Assembly (NCBI GenBank): GCA_001910725.1
Contig: MJGA01000035.1
Coordinates: 1 to 64,000, forward strand
DNA length: 64,000 bases
Direction of reading: 5' to 3'
Source of the DNA: Phanerodontia chrysosporium
Taxonomy: Eukaryota; Basidiomycota; Agaricomycetes; Polyporales; Phanerochaetaceae
The first letter of the stretch is position 1; the number at the start of each line of letters is the position of its first letter. A program made the translations under genes and the position numbers. The notes under the pieces are model-generated. The model did no database searches and was not told the DNA's origin. It saw only the letters and a program-made list of their open reading frames with translations. Shown here in pieces: positions 1 to 11,687 of the stretch.

Positions 1-2157
1 GTTGACAGACCGCATTTGCCATGTAGATATTGTACACTGGGAGATTACTAACACAGTCGGTGAGTTGTTTCGCGTGACTTTCTTTTGGGGACACATTTAC
101 ACACAGGAGCAGGTAGCCCGCCAACTGTTAAAAATCCAGTAAGCACCATGTATATGAATGTGGGAAACACCTGGCTCTGGGGGCCATGTATGAGATTGGC
201 AAGCTGTCCAGGAACATAGGTCTGATCCAAGGACGTCCTCTGCTGTGGTCACGAAGCAGCAAGGTTGCAAGACCGGAGCGACAAGATGCAATTGTCTTCG
301 CGGTGCCTGCGAGATATGGAGGGACGATAGGATGTCGTATACACACTGCTTGAAGACATGGCTCCTGCAATTGGTTGTACACGACCCACGGGACGCGCCG
401 TGGACGTTCAGCTGGGGATAGGAGCAATGCGTGAGACATGATAGAAGTTGCACAGCGTGTAGCGTACTTACGCTTCCACATTGCCGACGCATGGCGACTG
501 GCATCCTAGGGACGGCGGACATGAGTTTCGGGATACGGTACGGCTCTGATCCCTGAGCGAGGCGCACCCGGTGGAAGACCCTCGCTGTGCTCGTGTGCGG
601 TTCGCGGCTATCAGAAGAAGTATCTCGAGAGGCAAATGTCTCATTCCTAGACCGAGGCTGCTCGTCGTCGTGAACGTTGAGGACTGTCCGGGTTGGACGG
701 GTATGCGCTTGCCGCAAAGGCGTGAGAAAGCACTGCTATGTCGGTCGAGGCAGTCGAGCAAGGCGCGTTCCCCACCTGTCTCTCCTGCCCACCACCAAAG
801 TCACCGAATATAAGGTCTGAAGATGAGTGCTCGGGGTGAGTTATACTCGTCGTTGCTAGTATATGGAGGCTGCCAATGCTATCAAGCCCAAAGTTGATAT
901 CAGGCGGATATGTCATCTCGGGCGCCGCTGTGGATGTTGCGCGTTGCATTGTTGCTCAACACCTTCTGTCAGGAACTCACAGCTTTCTGTTGTAGTATTG
1001 TCTCGCTCCGGAAACCTGCTTTCCGATCCGAGCAGTGTTGCTGCAATGTCGGGTAACCGGTTTCGACTCGAGAGGTAGAGGCTCTCGCAAACCGTGTCGG
1101 TTGCCCACGGTCCGAGGAAGGTATGAGGCAACTCTGGCCGGTTTGCGTGTTATTTTCCTGGTTTCCCTCACAAAAACACTGCTGGTCAAGTCCAACGCTA
1201 TCAGCTACGATGGCTTCTGCCGCGGCGATCCCGTCGAAGACTCGAAGTCGACCAGACTTTCTGGTAGCAGTACGCTGCATCGCTGACGTCGTCGCTTCTG
1301 GTTTCTCCGCTGAACTCCAAGCGGCTCGTCGCGTCGCTCGGTGTCCAGCCGAGAAGCCTCTGTGACGTCGTACCTTGATCTGCGGCTGCACTTATACTCT
1401 CAACCCTTGTACAAGATACAGTCAAGGTACGATGAACTGTGACTTTCGTTACATATATGTCGCTAATCCTAGACATGTCCTGCTTGATAGTTCCGGGATG
1501 GCACGGTGTGCGAAAGTGTTCCTGGCCGTGGGAAGAACCGTGTGAAAGCGGGGTATACAGGAAGGAACACTGTCTCTATAGTGTACCCTAAGGGCGACCC
1601 TTAACATATGCGGCTGCGCCACGACGATCCGGCCGCCTTCTGGGGATCAAATTCGCAAGAACTTACATTATTTGCTCAAACCTCGTACCTCAGTGTCCAC
1701 TACTCCCCGCATAGATGCCAAGTGGGGTTTCCACTGGTCGTATATCCGCAAGACCTACCGTACGCAGCACTCATCGCCTTTATCATTTGATACGCGACAC
1801 GCTGCCTTTGGCTACCTTCCTGACTGGTTAATCCGCAGATGCTTCTATATTAACAACTTCGATAAGTCCTCGACCCGACTCGCCGAACGAAACATGCGAC
1901 TTCGTCATCCTTACTATGCCACAGACCGTATGCGACCCACGCCCTGCCCGCATGCGCACGTATCTGAATCGCTATCGCCCTCCGGAACGTGTACTCGCTC
2001 CTCGAGAGCATCCGGAGGCTTCCTCGCCCCGCGACATTTCACCGCTGCTTCGCTTCTAATCATGCCGAGCATTTGTCGCGGACCATTTAGCTGCGCGGCG
2101 ACCCATCTTCGCTCCTCTACCCGTCCTTTCTCGTCTCCCTACTTCTGAACCTTCGCC
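1..2157. other. No supported gene (left edge and upstream region of the sugar transporter)
   Basis: I see open stretches on both strands here, but none has a recognisable domain, a convincing intron pattern or an internal repeat. The right part (about 1560-2157) is presumably the promoter and 5' leader of the transporter that starts at 2158. Pyrimidine-rich sequence just before that ATG is the only visible promoter-like trait. Confidence 0.5.
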
Positions 2158-4973
2158 ATGGGTGGACCAGCTGCCATCACTGCGAGCGGTGGACAACAGG
2201 GCTTCGCCCACCTCGTCGATCCTCGGCCATGGTGGAGGAACAGTCGGTTGATCGTGCTGAACGGTTGGATCGCCCTACTGTGCGTCGTACTGTCGCTTTG
2301 CGGAGACAATGTATTGATCTCCAACGGTCAAACAGGCTCATCACCTCAACAACTAACGGCTATGATGGTACGTGCTCCGGCAATGTTGCCCAAGGCTCCT
2401 GCTCAAGTTGTGATCACAGGTAGCATGATGAGTAAGCCTATCGCAGCTCAGAGGTTGCATCATCCCGTTGAACCCGATATCAGATGGTCTCCAGTCTCTT
2501 GACCAGTGGCGGACCGCTTTCCATAACCCAACACCAGGCATGGTAAGTAGCTCTCTTACAACGACAACGCTACCTATTTACACTTCCCTTCGCATAGCTT
2601 GGCCTCCTCAACGCCATCCAGAACATCGGATGCCTGGCAGCATACCCGTTCGCGCCATACGTCTCAGACGGCTTTGGCCGACGGACAGCAGTTGCGCTCG
2701 GCGCCTTCCTCATGTGCGCCGCGACCGTCTTGCAGACTGCATCGCAGTCCGTCGGCATGTTCATCGGGGCAAGGTGCGACGTCGCCCGCTGCTGCTCCCC
2801 GCATCGCAGATTGCTGACCGTGCGCGGGTAGATTCATGATCGGGTTCGGCCTCACCTTCGCGGCGTCCGCAGCCCCCGTGCTCGTCACTGAACTGGCGTA
2901 CCCGTCGCAACGTGCGCCCGTCACGTCGCTGTACAATACGCTTTGGTACGTCCCGAGCTGCTTCGCCTTGCACCTAACAATCGCTAATTGAGTTGATGTA
3001 CAGGTTCCTGGGAAGTATTGTGTAAGTGCTCTGTTATCTCCGTTGACGATCGGCTGTTCATCCAATCGCAATGAAGTGCTGCCTGGACGGTGAGCGCCTG
3101 AAACCTTTTTCGAGCCCAGGCTCCGGCTGATGCTGGGCGTCCCTGCAGACGTTCGGAACCTTCCACATCCCGGACAGTTGGTCGTGGAGGATACCATCGG
3201 CGCTGCAGGCACTTCCCTCGGTGCTGCAGGTTTGCTTGATCTGGTTTGTCCCCGAGTCGCCGCGTTGGCTGTGCTCGAAGGGCAGGTGCGCACCTTTGGC
3301 CCAGATGTCCCAGCACGCACTCACGGCCCGGCAGGGAGGAAGAGGCCCTCCGGATCCTCGCGTACTACCACGGAAACGGCGATCCGTGCGTGCTTCTTCT
3401 GCGCTCCCACGCGCACATGCTCACCCACTTCGCGCAGGCACCACCCGCTCGTAGAGTACGAGTTCGAGGAGATCCGCACGGCCATTGCACTCGACCGTGA
3501 AGCTGCCTCCGTCGGTTGGCTTACGCTCTTCAAGACACCCGGAAACCGCCGCCGTCTACGCGTCATGATTGCGATTGCCTTCTTCTCGCAGTGGTCCGGA
3601 AACAATCTCATGTATGTACCTCACGCTATCTCCGAAAGGGTGGACGCTGATTATGTGCCGTCTACAGCTCGTACTGTATGTAGCAAGTAGTATACCCTGT
3701 GGCATTCGCTGACCCCGTCGCTTGGCCCTGCAGATCTCAACAAGACCCTGACGGCTATCGGCAGTAAGTAGACTGTCGCTAATATCTGGAATCACCCGAC
3801 TCACAAGCATATAGTCACCAGTTCGACTACACAGCTGCTCATTGTGCGCGACAATCTGGACTTGTCGGTGATCGTGTCACTCACGAGACTCATAGAATGG
3901 CTTGTTGAACATCTTCAACTGGTTCGTCGCCATGGGCGGTGGTCTTCTCTGCGACAAGGTCGGGCGGCGTCCGTTGTTCCTCATCTCTACAGTCGGTTCG
4001 TACTCCAGGTCGCTCCACCATCTCGTTGTTTACTGACTAGTCTCCAGGCATGTTCGTTTTCTACGTTCTGCAGACCGCCTGCTTCGGCCTGTACTCGGAG
4101 ACGGGCAACCTCGCTGCAGCGCATACATTCATCGCGATGATCTGTACGTTTTCTACTCCGGTCATTACATACGCTTCTGACAGATTCCACCCCTTTCTCA
4201 GTCTTGTTCTACGCTTTCTGTAAGTTCTTACCTATCGTGTGTATCTGAAAACTGTTGACGGTGGGATTTCTAGACGATGTACGCACCAGTCTGCGGTCAA
4301 AACTATGAAATACTGACGCAGCTTGGGACAGATCGCATACACGCCCCTCATCGTGCTGTACAACGTCGAGATTCTGCCGTTCTCCATCCGTCAAAAAGGC
4401 TTCACCCTGTATAGCTTTGCCCTCACGCTCTCCCTGATTTTCAACCAGTATGTCTCTCACAGGAGCTTCCTGTCACGGTTTCTGACTTTTTACGCAGATA
4501 TGTCAACCCTATCGCACTCGATGCGTAAGCATTCCATGTTCGCCATGCGAAGCTGTGCTAACGTGCCAATTCTAGCATTGGTTGGAAGTACTACGTAAGT
4601 GCCGGCCCGCTACGTTACCGGTCTTTGCTTTCTGACACATTCTCGAAAGATCGTATACGACTGCTGGCTTCTCTTCGAGATTGTATTCATTTATCTCTAC
4701 CTCGTGGAGACTAAGAACGTAAGCAATCTTCCTTCGCTATGTGTTACTCGGGCTCATCACACCTCGCACTAGCGCACCCTCGAAGAGACCGCTGCGTGAG
4801 TCCCTCGCATTCCGTGCGATGACAAATTTTGACCTTGCTGCAGGATCTTCGACGGCGAAGAAGCTGTCGCGAAGCTCGCCGACGACGCTGCGCGTGAGGC
4901 CGGTATCTCTGATTCGCGGTCGGACAGAGACAAGTCCTCCGACGCTGGACAGATTGAGGAGATAAAGATCTGA
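2158..4973 (+). CDS. MFS sugar transporter (hexose/lactose permease-like), about 23 introns
   Basis: Predicted plasma-membrane sugar:proton symporter of the major facilitator superfamily, a little over 500 residues after splicing. Conceptual splicing gives the family signposts in order: an N-terminal NSRLIVLNGWIALLL helix running into TNGYDGSMMNGLQSL, the loop motif DGFGRR, RFMIGFG, PESPRWL after helix 6, DKVGRRPLF in the second half, VEILPFSIRQKG, and the C-terminal VETKNRTLEE ending in an acidic tail (TGA 4971-4973). First intron 2280-2335, with later GT-AG introns of about 50-60 nt. Two internal exons are tiny: 8 nt (3668-3675) and 5 nt (4274-4278). Both are needed to keep the conserved SYYLN and FYDIAYTPL stretches in frame. 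No frameshift or stop remains after splicing. Substrate cannot be told from sequence alone. The family call is secure; the exact exon edges are less so. Confidence 0.9.
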
Positions 4974-6255
4974 AGCATATACGCGGACATCCGTCTCTTG
5001 CATTGGCTTCCCAGTGATCCGATACAGAACATACGTCTCATTGAATTATTCTCAAGAGTCCCATTTTGCATGCATGCATGTATAGTACACTACGTCTGGA
5101 ACCACAGAAACTCCTCGAAATACTTGCTATTGAGATGGAGAGTCAAAGGCATGCCGAGAGCACTGCATTCCTCCCGAATCGATGGACGAACACCGACAGG
5201 AAGACATCGTCGTAACGAGAATAGTGTAGCGATGGCGATGAGCTCGTCAAGTAATGTCACACGAAGAAACTGGACTTGTGCTAATATCGCGAATCATCTG
5301 CCGCCAGGGCATATGACGGAGTGGCGCTGCTTCGTTGCAGTGCTTACATTGTCTGCAGCAGGCATGGCAGATGGGGCGGACGGATGTCGGCCACGCCCAC
5401 CTGTGGTAGTACTTCGCGACTCGATTAGGCCCTGGGAGGTGTAGGCGCAGAGGACTGCACTCGGTCCGGGGGTGAATCTCGGCCTCTGGGTCCCACGATA
5501 GGTTTTACAGTTGGTGGAGCCGGAGATGAAAGGGAAGGACCAATAAAGGGGTGTGGCAGAGGTGAGGGCTGAGGAATTCCTGTCCGTAAGGCAGTCTGAT
5601 CCAGCTGCCAGGACGCCATAGGATGGAGGAGCCCATCTAGCACAGGCAAACGTATTGGGGAGGGACCGCGTTCAGGTGAACAGTGAGCGAGCGTCAGGAG
5701 TTCCAATGTTATGCGGTCTGCTACGGCGGGGTTACCCCGGGGTCCTGTACCGAACCCCCGGTCACCACTGTGACACATTGCTAAGCGACAGGATATACTT
5801 CCTTGCTTGACTTCTCTGATATTGCAGAAACCCCACCGTTGGCAAATATCGACCGACTCATGCGTGGAATGAACGTCTCCGCGTGTTCGGAGCATGTATA
5901 GCGATAGCACCGTGAACTTGATCTGCTCATGTACGGCTCGTCGGCTGCACGGTGAGGGGTATCCAGGGTCTTCTGTTCTGCACCTCTTGGACTACTCGCG
6001 TCCGGGCTTCAACATAGCTTCATTGCTACGATACTGGTGAGCCACCCGGCGATATAATTCTACTGAACTACTGAACGTTCCAACGTACTGTTAGCGACGG
6101 GGTATATTGCGGGGTCCTTCCCACGAACCCCCGATCACCCCACACAACGACCATGGCCCGAGGACAAGGGGTGGCTCCCTCACAAACCACAACCACTCTA
6201 GTGGGGCAACGAATCTTGTTGTTACTCTATACACGTTGTTTCTCCCTAGGCCTCA
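4974..6255. other. Intergenic, no supported gene
   Basis: No recognisable coding region. A short phrase recurs in diverged form near 5747 and 6112 (ggggtcctn...gaacccccggtcacc), possibly a remnant of a local duplication. The right end carries the presumed promoter of the F-box gene at 6256. Confidence 0.4.
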
Positions 6256-7914
6256 ATGCCACCTCTACACTCGGACGTCGACAAGGCTATCGTGCAAGCA
6301 CAGGAGGATGTCGCCCGAATGGAAGAGCACCTCCGCTCATTGAAGACTTACAAGAACACTCTCACTTGTGTCGGCCGTCTTCCTGACGAAACGTTACTCT
6401 ATATTATCTCAATCGTCAAGGACCTTTGTCGCCCGCTGAACTCCTGGATTCACCTGACCCACGTGTGCTCGCGATGGCGCGCTGTGGCCCTACGGTACCC
6501 GCTGCTCTGGACTAACATCGACTGTTGGACGGGTCCGAGACGAGAGGCATGTCTTCTTACATTCCTCGAGAGGTCCGCGAAAAGCCCTATCGAGCTCAGA
6601 ACGCATTGCGGGCCGTATTGCAACATCTGGAAGGCTGTTTTCCTGGAGAACTTGCACCGCTGGAGAAGATTGGTCAAGTTCTACATTACAAACGATGTGG
6701 TACAGGCACTTCAGCAGCACAGCGTGCAGCCGGTGGCTCTACCTGCTCTACAGTCAGCAGACTTCACGTTCCACCTATGGTACAGCGATCTGGGCGCAGC
6801 CACTTACTATCTGGACCTCGATCTCCCACGGCTTACGACGCTTCGCTGTAGCATGTCACTGTGGCCCGCTATGCAAACCTGGCTGAAACCTGGTCTTGTC
6901 CATCTGACAGTCTACGCTATTGGCCCCCCGTACTCTTACCAAGCTTCGGTCTCGGAATGGATCGCTGTCCTGCAACTGATGCCTTCTCTCGAGTCCTTGG
7001 ATCTGTCCAACGTGTTCGAGGACATGGACCTGGAAGACGGGGCATTTGACCATCCCGCGAGCGAGCGAATTTATCTTCCGCGGCTCAGACGTGCATGCGT
7101 GCGTGTTGCAGGGGACGAGGCCCTGAACGCAGCCACATACCTGGTCCATCACCTCGAGGCATGGCCATCATCGATAGATATCACCATGAATGGCCACCCG
7201 TCCGGCATGACTGAAGAGGCCTCGCAGTACGCCCCTATTCTGCGCAGCTACAAGCGATTCTTCACCACCGCCGTACGGCAAGCAAGCAGCGCGTTTGAGC
7301 GACAGCAACCAACAGAGACGGTCGACGCTTGGATAGAGTGGGACTGGGATACGTTCCAGGTGATACTCCACCCCAGCAAGTCGGACTCGGTCGACGCACT
7401 CTTACTTGCGTCCGTCGATCTTCCAAACGAGCGGCAGCTGCGGCCCGTAGTGGCGGACCTCGCCGCGCACATCCTCGCCACATGCCCGGCGTACTGCGCG
7501 GTCGCGTCCCTGCGGCTGGACTGCTGCCCGTCTCCGGGGGCCTGGGCGCACCTCACGGCCGCGCGGCTGCGGTCGCTCGACATCCCGCGCGCCGCGTTCG
7601 CGGCGTTCCTACAGGCCCTCGAGGACGCCCACGCGGTGTTCATGCCGCAGCTCGCGGTGCTCACCGTCAGCAGCTTCCCCGAGGACGCACGCCTGCCGCC
7701 GCCCCGCCTGGACCAGAAGGTCGGCCGCGTCCGACGCCCGCTGCTGCAGCGCCTCGCAGACGTTGTCCTCCGCCGGGAGAAGCTAGGGATGGGTCCCCGA
7801 GTGGTGCATCTTCATGGGGGGATTCATGGACCGAGGGATGATGTTGGCACGGCGTCAGGAGCCGCAGAAGTGGACGACGACGACGACTATGGGCTGTCAC
7901 TCTTGTTTGGATAA
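6256..7914 (+). CDS. F-box-domain protein (subfamily A), 552 aa
   Basis: Predicted substrate-recognition subunit of an SCF-type E3 ubiquitin ligase; the target is unknown. A single uninterrupted reading frame begins MPPLHSDVDKAIVQAQEDV. It has an N-terminal coiled-coil-like segment (about residues 8-35), then an F-box-like core (about residues 38-90) with LPDETLLYIISIV, WIHLTHVCSRWR and ALRYPLLWTNI. The remainder is a diverged leucine-rich region ending in an acidic tail (EVDDDDDYG). The N-terminus matches the genes at 17.9-19.5 kb and 30.0 kb closely, so these three form one local paralogous family. This copy is the only one of the three without a frameshift. Short intronless F-box genes of this kind are a large, fast-evolving family in Agaricomycetes. 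Domain identity is firm, biological role is not. Confidence 0.85.
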   Translation: MPPLHSDVDKAIVQAQEDVARMEEHLRSLKTYKNTLTCVGRLPDETLLYIISIVKDLCRPLNSWIHLTHVCSRWRAVALRYPLLWTNIDCWTGPRREACLLTFLERSAKSPIELRTHCGPYCNIWKAVFLENLHRWRRLVKFYITNDVVQALQQHSVQPVALPALQSADFTFHLWYSDLGAATYYLDLDLPRLTTLRCSMSLWPAMQTWLKPGLVHLTVYAIGPPYSYQASVSEWIAVLQLMPSLESLDLSNVFEDMDLEDGAFDHPASERIYLPRLRRACVRVAGDEALNAATYLVHHLEAWPSSIDITMNGHPSGMTEEASQYAPILRSYKRFFTTAVRQASSAFERQQPTETVDAWIEWDWDTFQVILHPSKSDSVDALLLASVDLPNERQLRPVVADLAAHILATCPAYCAVASLRLDCCPSPGAWAHLTAARLRSLDIPRAAFAAFLQALEDAHAVFMPQLAVLTVSSFPEDARLPPPRLDQKVGRVRRPLLQRLADVVLRREKLGMGPRVVHLHGGIHGPRDDVGTASGAAEVDDDDDYGLSLLFG

Positions 7915-8093
7915 TCATCACCTCTCTGTAATTGAACACAGCTTGATGTATGCAATCAAGGGATTGCACAGACCTATGCGGGGCTGCGGTGACCTCACGT
8001 CTGCAGGGATGGACAGAATCGGAGTATGGCGTGCTGCGAAGGCGATCCGTGAGAGAAAGAAATATGTACCAACTCGTGCAACTGACCACTGTC

Positions 8094-9709
8094 CTACAAC
8101 TCCTCTTGGCTCTCGACGACCACCTCATTCAGCTTCTCCGCCAAAACTACGCACTGGATCTCGTACCCCGCCCTCTTCCGGCTCTCCACCATCCTCGCCG
8201 TCTGCCTCGTCAGCTCATGCACGTCCTCCTCGAACATCTCTTCCTCGTCCGCACTCGCGCTACCGGCCTCGTGCGGGCTCCAGCACGTGCCAAGCAGGCG
8301 CAGCACGCCGAGGCGCGGGAACAGCGGCGTGCGGTCCGCCGCCGTGCGCGCGGACGGCGGCTGGAGCATGCGCACGAACGCGGCCGCGGCGCGGAGGTCC
8401 CCGCCGACGCAGAGCACGCGCACGTCGCGCAGCGCGGCGAGGCACGCGCGCAGCGCCGCGCGCGGGAGGTCCGTGCGCGCGCACACGCACACGCGCGGCA
8501 TGCCCGGTGTGCCCGCGAGCGGCGCGAGCCGCAGCGCGAGCGCGCCCGCGCGCGCCGGGACGTCCGCCTGCAGGTCGTCGAGCGCGCACCCGCGCGTGAG
8601 CGGCGCGAGCGCGGCGAGCAGCGCGCGCAGGTGGCCCGGGGCGTCCGCGGCGGCGCGCACGGCCTGCAGCTCGACGTGCACGGTGCTGGCGGCGGGGAGC
8701 GCGAGGCCGGCGAGCAGCGCGGCCGCGGCGCGGCCGTCGGACTCGTCGACGAGCGTCAGGGTGTGCAGCGCGCGGAGCACGACGGTGCCGCTGGCCGGCG
8801 CGGCGGGCGTCCATTGCGGGAAGGTGCCGCTGGCCGTCGGGTCCCCGAGGTCGATGTCCAGCGTGCGCAGCCGCGGCATCGCGCTGAGCGCGGTGCGCCA
8901 GGCGGCTGGGGACGGCTGGGGGCGGACAGCGCGCGTGCGGAGGTGCTGCAGCGTCGCGCGGAAGCAGGACCAGGTGATGGCCTGCGTCGCCGTGAAGACG
9001 TCCAGGCGCGCGAGCGCAGGCAGGCCGTCGCGCGCAAACACCCACGCGTCCTCGGGGAGCGATCGACGAGGGCGGCGTTGCGGAAGAGGGCCGCCGCGAT
9101 CGGGTTCTCGTAGAAGCCTGTGACGCGCAGCGCGGTGAGGAGCGGCGCCGCGATCTCGGCGGGGTTGTCAAAGTCGAAGGCGTCCATGTGCGCCGCGCGG
9201 ATGCGGTGGAACTGGTGCCGGAGGAGGTGGTGCGTGCCCTCCGCGCGCACGCGCTCGACGTCCCAGCCGGACTTGGCGTCCGCGCCGTTAAAGTCGACGA
9301 GCAGCGGCGCCTGCCGCGAGCGGTCGAGCAGCTCCTGCGTCCAGGCGGGGCTCGCGGGCACGATGCGTCGCCAAAGGCACGGCGACGCCAGCGCGAGCTC
9401 GCGCCAGCGCCGGCAGACGTGTGTGCAGCGGATCCATGCGTATGGCCGGAATGCAGGCTGGGTGTTTTGCGTCTCGGCGTAGCATTCCGACGCCCAGTCG
9501 TCGAAGACGAGCAGAAGGAGCTCAGAGGGCAGCCGCGCAACCGGCAGCATGCCGTTCCAGCGCGTCTTCAAGTCACGCAGTCGTTCTGCCGAGAAGCTCG
9601 CGTCGCCTGCGTAGTTGCGATAGGTGTCGATAATCTGCTGTTGGCCCGGGGACATGGCCTCTGGCCACTTCCAGTTTGTGGTGTCCATGAAGTCAAGTAC
9701 GTTCTGCAT
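8094..9709 (-). pseudogene. F-box protein gene with a 1-nt frameshift (subfamily B)
   Basis: ATG at 9709 begins an F-box-type protein: an N-terminal segment, then the core LPSELLLLVFDDWA, WIRCTHVCRRWRELALASPCLW and a leucine-rich continuation. Coding sense runs in one frame to about 9060 and resumes in the next frame there (EDAWVFARDGLPALARLDVF onward), reaching a stop at 8094. The joint shows no GT-AG intron, so a single-base indel is the simplest reading, either a real pseudogene lesion or a sequencing error in very GC-rich DNA. The second half is extremely rich in Ala, Leu and Arg codons. It belongs to a different F-box subfamily from the genes at 6.2, 17.9 and 30.0 kb. Without the indel it would encode about 535 residues. 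Confidence 0.75.
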
Positions 9710-10221
9710 GTAGACCAGCGGTTAGAATTGTAGCCGATGAGGTTATAAATGCTATTACCTCTGCTCGGGAGGTCAAGTGCTGACTCTCGCGAGGACTTCA
9801 GCTCACGGATTCGCCTTCGTGGGAGAAGACAAGCGACGGCGTCAGGTAAGCGGTACCGGCGCTCAATAAACCCGGACCCCGTACACTGCTTAGGTGACCC
9901 TGTACACCAACCGCAACGCTGTTTCTCGACATACTTGCCACTTGACAGCTAACCAACTCTATTCTATGACCCGAAATTCAAGATTTGCTGTTCTCAAGAG
10001 TAGATACGGTCGTTCATCGAGGCTGGGCGGAAAGTGCCGCGGTCCTGGAGAGGACACTGGGTCACAGGTGTTACAACGGTCGTCTTCCACTGCGTCACGG
10101 TCATGTTCAGCGTGCGAGGGTCCCGGTATACGGCGGGTAAGTCAGTATCTACTACATGGTACTGCGATATTAGTGTACTTATTCTAATGGATTCCGTTGT
10201 ATTTTACTGCATGTGAGATGG
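9710..10221. other. Intergenic, no supported gene
   Basis: Holds the upstream region of the minus-strand F-box gene. From about 10050 there may be more of the plus-strand reductase relic, but I cannot recognise it. Confidence 0.35.
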
Positions 10222-10440
10222 TCCACGCATGCTGCATGGGAATTCGCCGGGAGGCACCGCGCCAAGGCACGCTTGGACGTTGTCGCGCTCAACCCGCCGT
10301 ACACCTACAGGCCGTGGTTGCATGAGGTGATGAGTGCAGACTGCCTGAACACGTCCATGCTCGGGTCTCACTGACAACACAGTCATCAAGGGCACGAAGG
10401 CGCCGGAGCAGCTGGCGACTGCAGGATACACCTGAGAGCT
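10222..10440 (+). pseudogene. Relic of a Gre2-like NAD(P)-dependent reductase (extended SDR)
   Basis: A single frame reads STHAAWEFAGRH, then LDVVALNPPYTYRPWLHEV and LNTSML before a stop. After that, in another frame, comes VIKGTKAPEQLATAG. This resembles the C-terminal half of fungal ketoreductase / dihydroflavonol-4-reductase-like short-chain dehydrogenases, where a (D/W)xVxLxPPYxxGPxLHEV segment follows the catalytic YxxxK region. The Rossmann-fold start, the catalytic Tyr/Lys motif and a continuous frame are all missing, so this is a dead fragment. Assignment is by pattern recognition. Confidence 0.55.
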
Positions 10441-11687
10441 CAGTATTGCAAGACCAACTGTATACAAGTCAATTCCCACCTGCAACACTCTCACTCTACA
10501 AATCACAGACATTATATTCAGCAGTCAGTATGTCGGGTGTGACACTATCAAGTATCGTACATCTGGCAGCAGCGTAGGGCCATGGAAGGACGAGGGAGGA
10601 ACCGCCTGCGCAAGCGAGTATGTGCTGCCGCGGTTGCGTCATCGAGGATTTATCGAGGATCGGCCTTGCGCGCATGTCGCGCGGGCCAAACGGCCATCAC
10701 GGGTGTCAACGGGAATCCACAACGATGAGCGATGGGACCGTCGTGGCGTTCGGCACTGAACACACTGCCATTACGCGTGACGTATGGGTGCCAGGTATGC
10801 ACCCTCCAGCGTCGACGGGCGCGATAGAAGGGCGGGGCGGGAGCAGGCCACCGCGACGGCGGACGCCACAGACGCGTGTAAGCAAAGATCTCCCGATTGG
10901 CTGTCGGCGACGTCTGATCTGCCTCGAGCTCGAGAGGCCAGGGCAGGACAGAGCGAACGTTCGTGAGCAGGACGCCGACGCGGACAGCGACGTGGCAGGA
11001 CAGCCAGCCAGCGAGGTCCAGACAAGGCACAGGCGACAGATGCGGGTACACGCTAGTCCGATCCTGTCAAGGACACATGCTCGCACGACAGCCCCGACAG
11101 TGTCCGCTCGACGCCGTCTCTAGCAGCCTTGCACAGAGAGGCGATGAGAGGCGATCAGGATGACGCGAGGGGGTGGGCTGCGAGTACTGTAGGGCAAGGT
11201 CAGCGCATGGAAGGTAGATATGAGTGCCCCAGTGTCGCATCACCGCTTCGGCTCCACTTGGTGAAATTCGCGTTGTCAAGCGAAAATTGCGTGCGAGGGG
11301 TACAGACGGCGGGCTCTCGATGCACAGGGTGTCTCTGAGAGGCGGCATACACGTCCTGGGAGTGCCAGGGGGGCCGACGACCGAAATAGCGAGGAGGAGT
11401 GCGGGGCGAGAGCTGAGACTGCTGCGGACGGCGGCGGGGCGGGTCGCGAGGGAATGACGTCCGCGGGCATCAAACGCGGTACACAGGCGCCCACAAACAG
11501 CCTTCACGGTTCTGGGGTCGGAGGCCTAGAACCGGTTTCAGGGGATGCAGACAGACCCGCTCAAGGATGCGGCCGCTCGCTGCTCGCTTTTTCCCTCTTG
11601 CCCTCACGACCTCCCACCCGACGACTCGGAGGACGTCGTCGACGTCGCACACACCAGCCAGCTGCGCTCCGCCGCTCGCTGCCCGCC
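10441..11687. other. Intergenic, no supported gene; upstream region of the PC-esterase gene
   Basis: Several open stretches occur on both strands, as expected from high GC, but none has a domain or plausible splice structure. A frame continuous with the downstream esterase extends upstream to 11454, but its composition (Arg-rich, low complexity) looks non-coding. I therefore place the start at the ATG in front of the membrane anchor. Confidence 0.4.

Noticed and set aside
97..717. 206-codon open stretch on the minus strand
   Set aside because: No domain, His/Ser/Arg-rich random-like composition, overlapped by equally long frames in other registers.
5425..5910. 161-codon minus-strand open stretch
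   Set aside because: Proline-rich but without domain, intron pattern or neighbours to support it; GC content alone keeps frames open.
8260..9540. 426-codon minus-strand frame rich in Arg/Ala
   Set aside because: Shadow of the F-box gene in very GC-rich DNA; the F-box frames carry the recognisable motifs.
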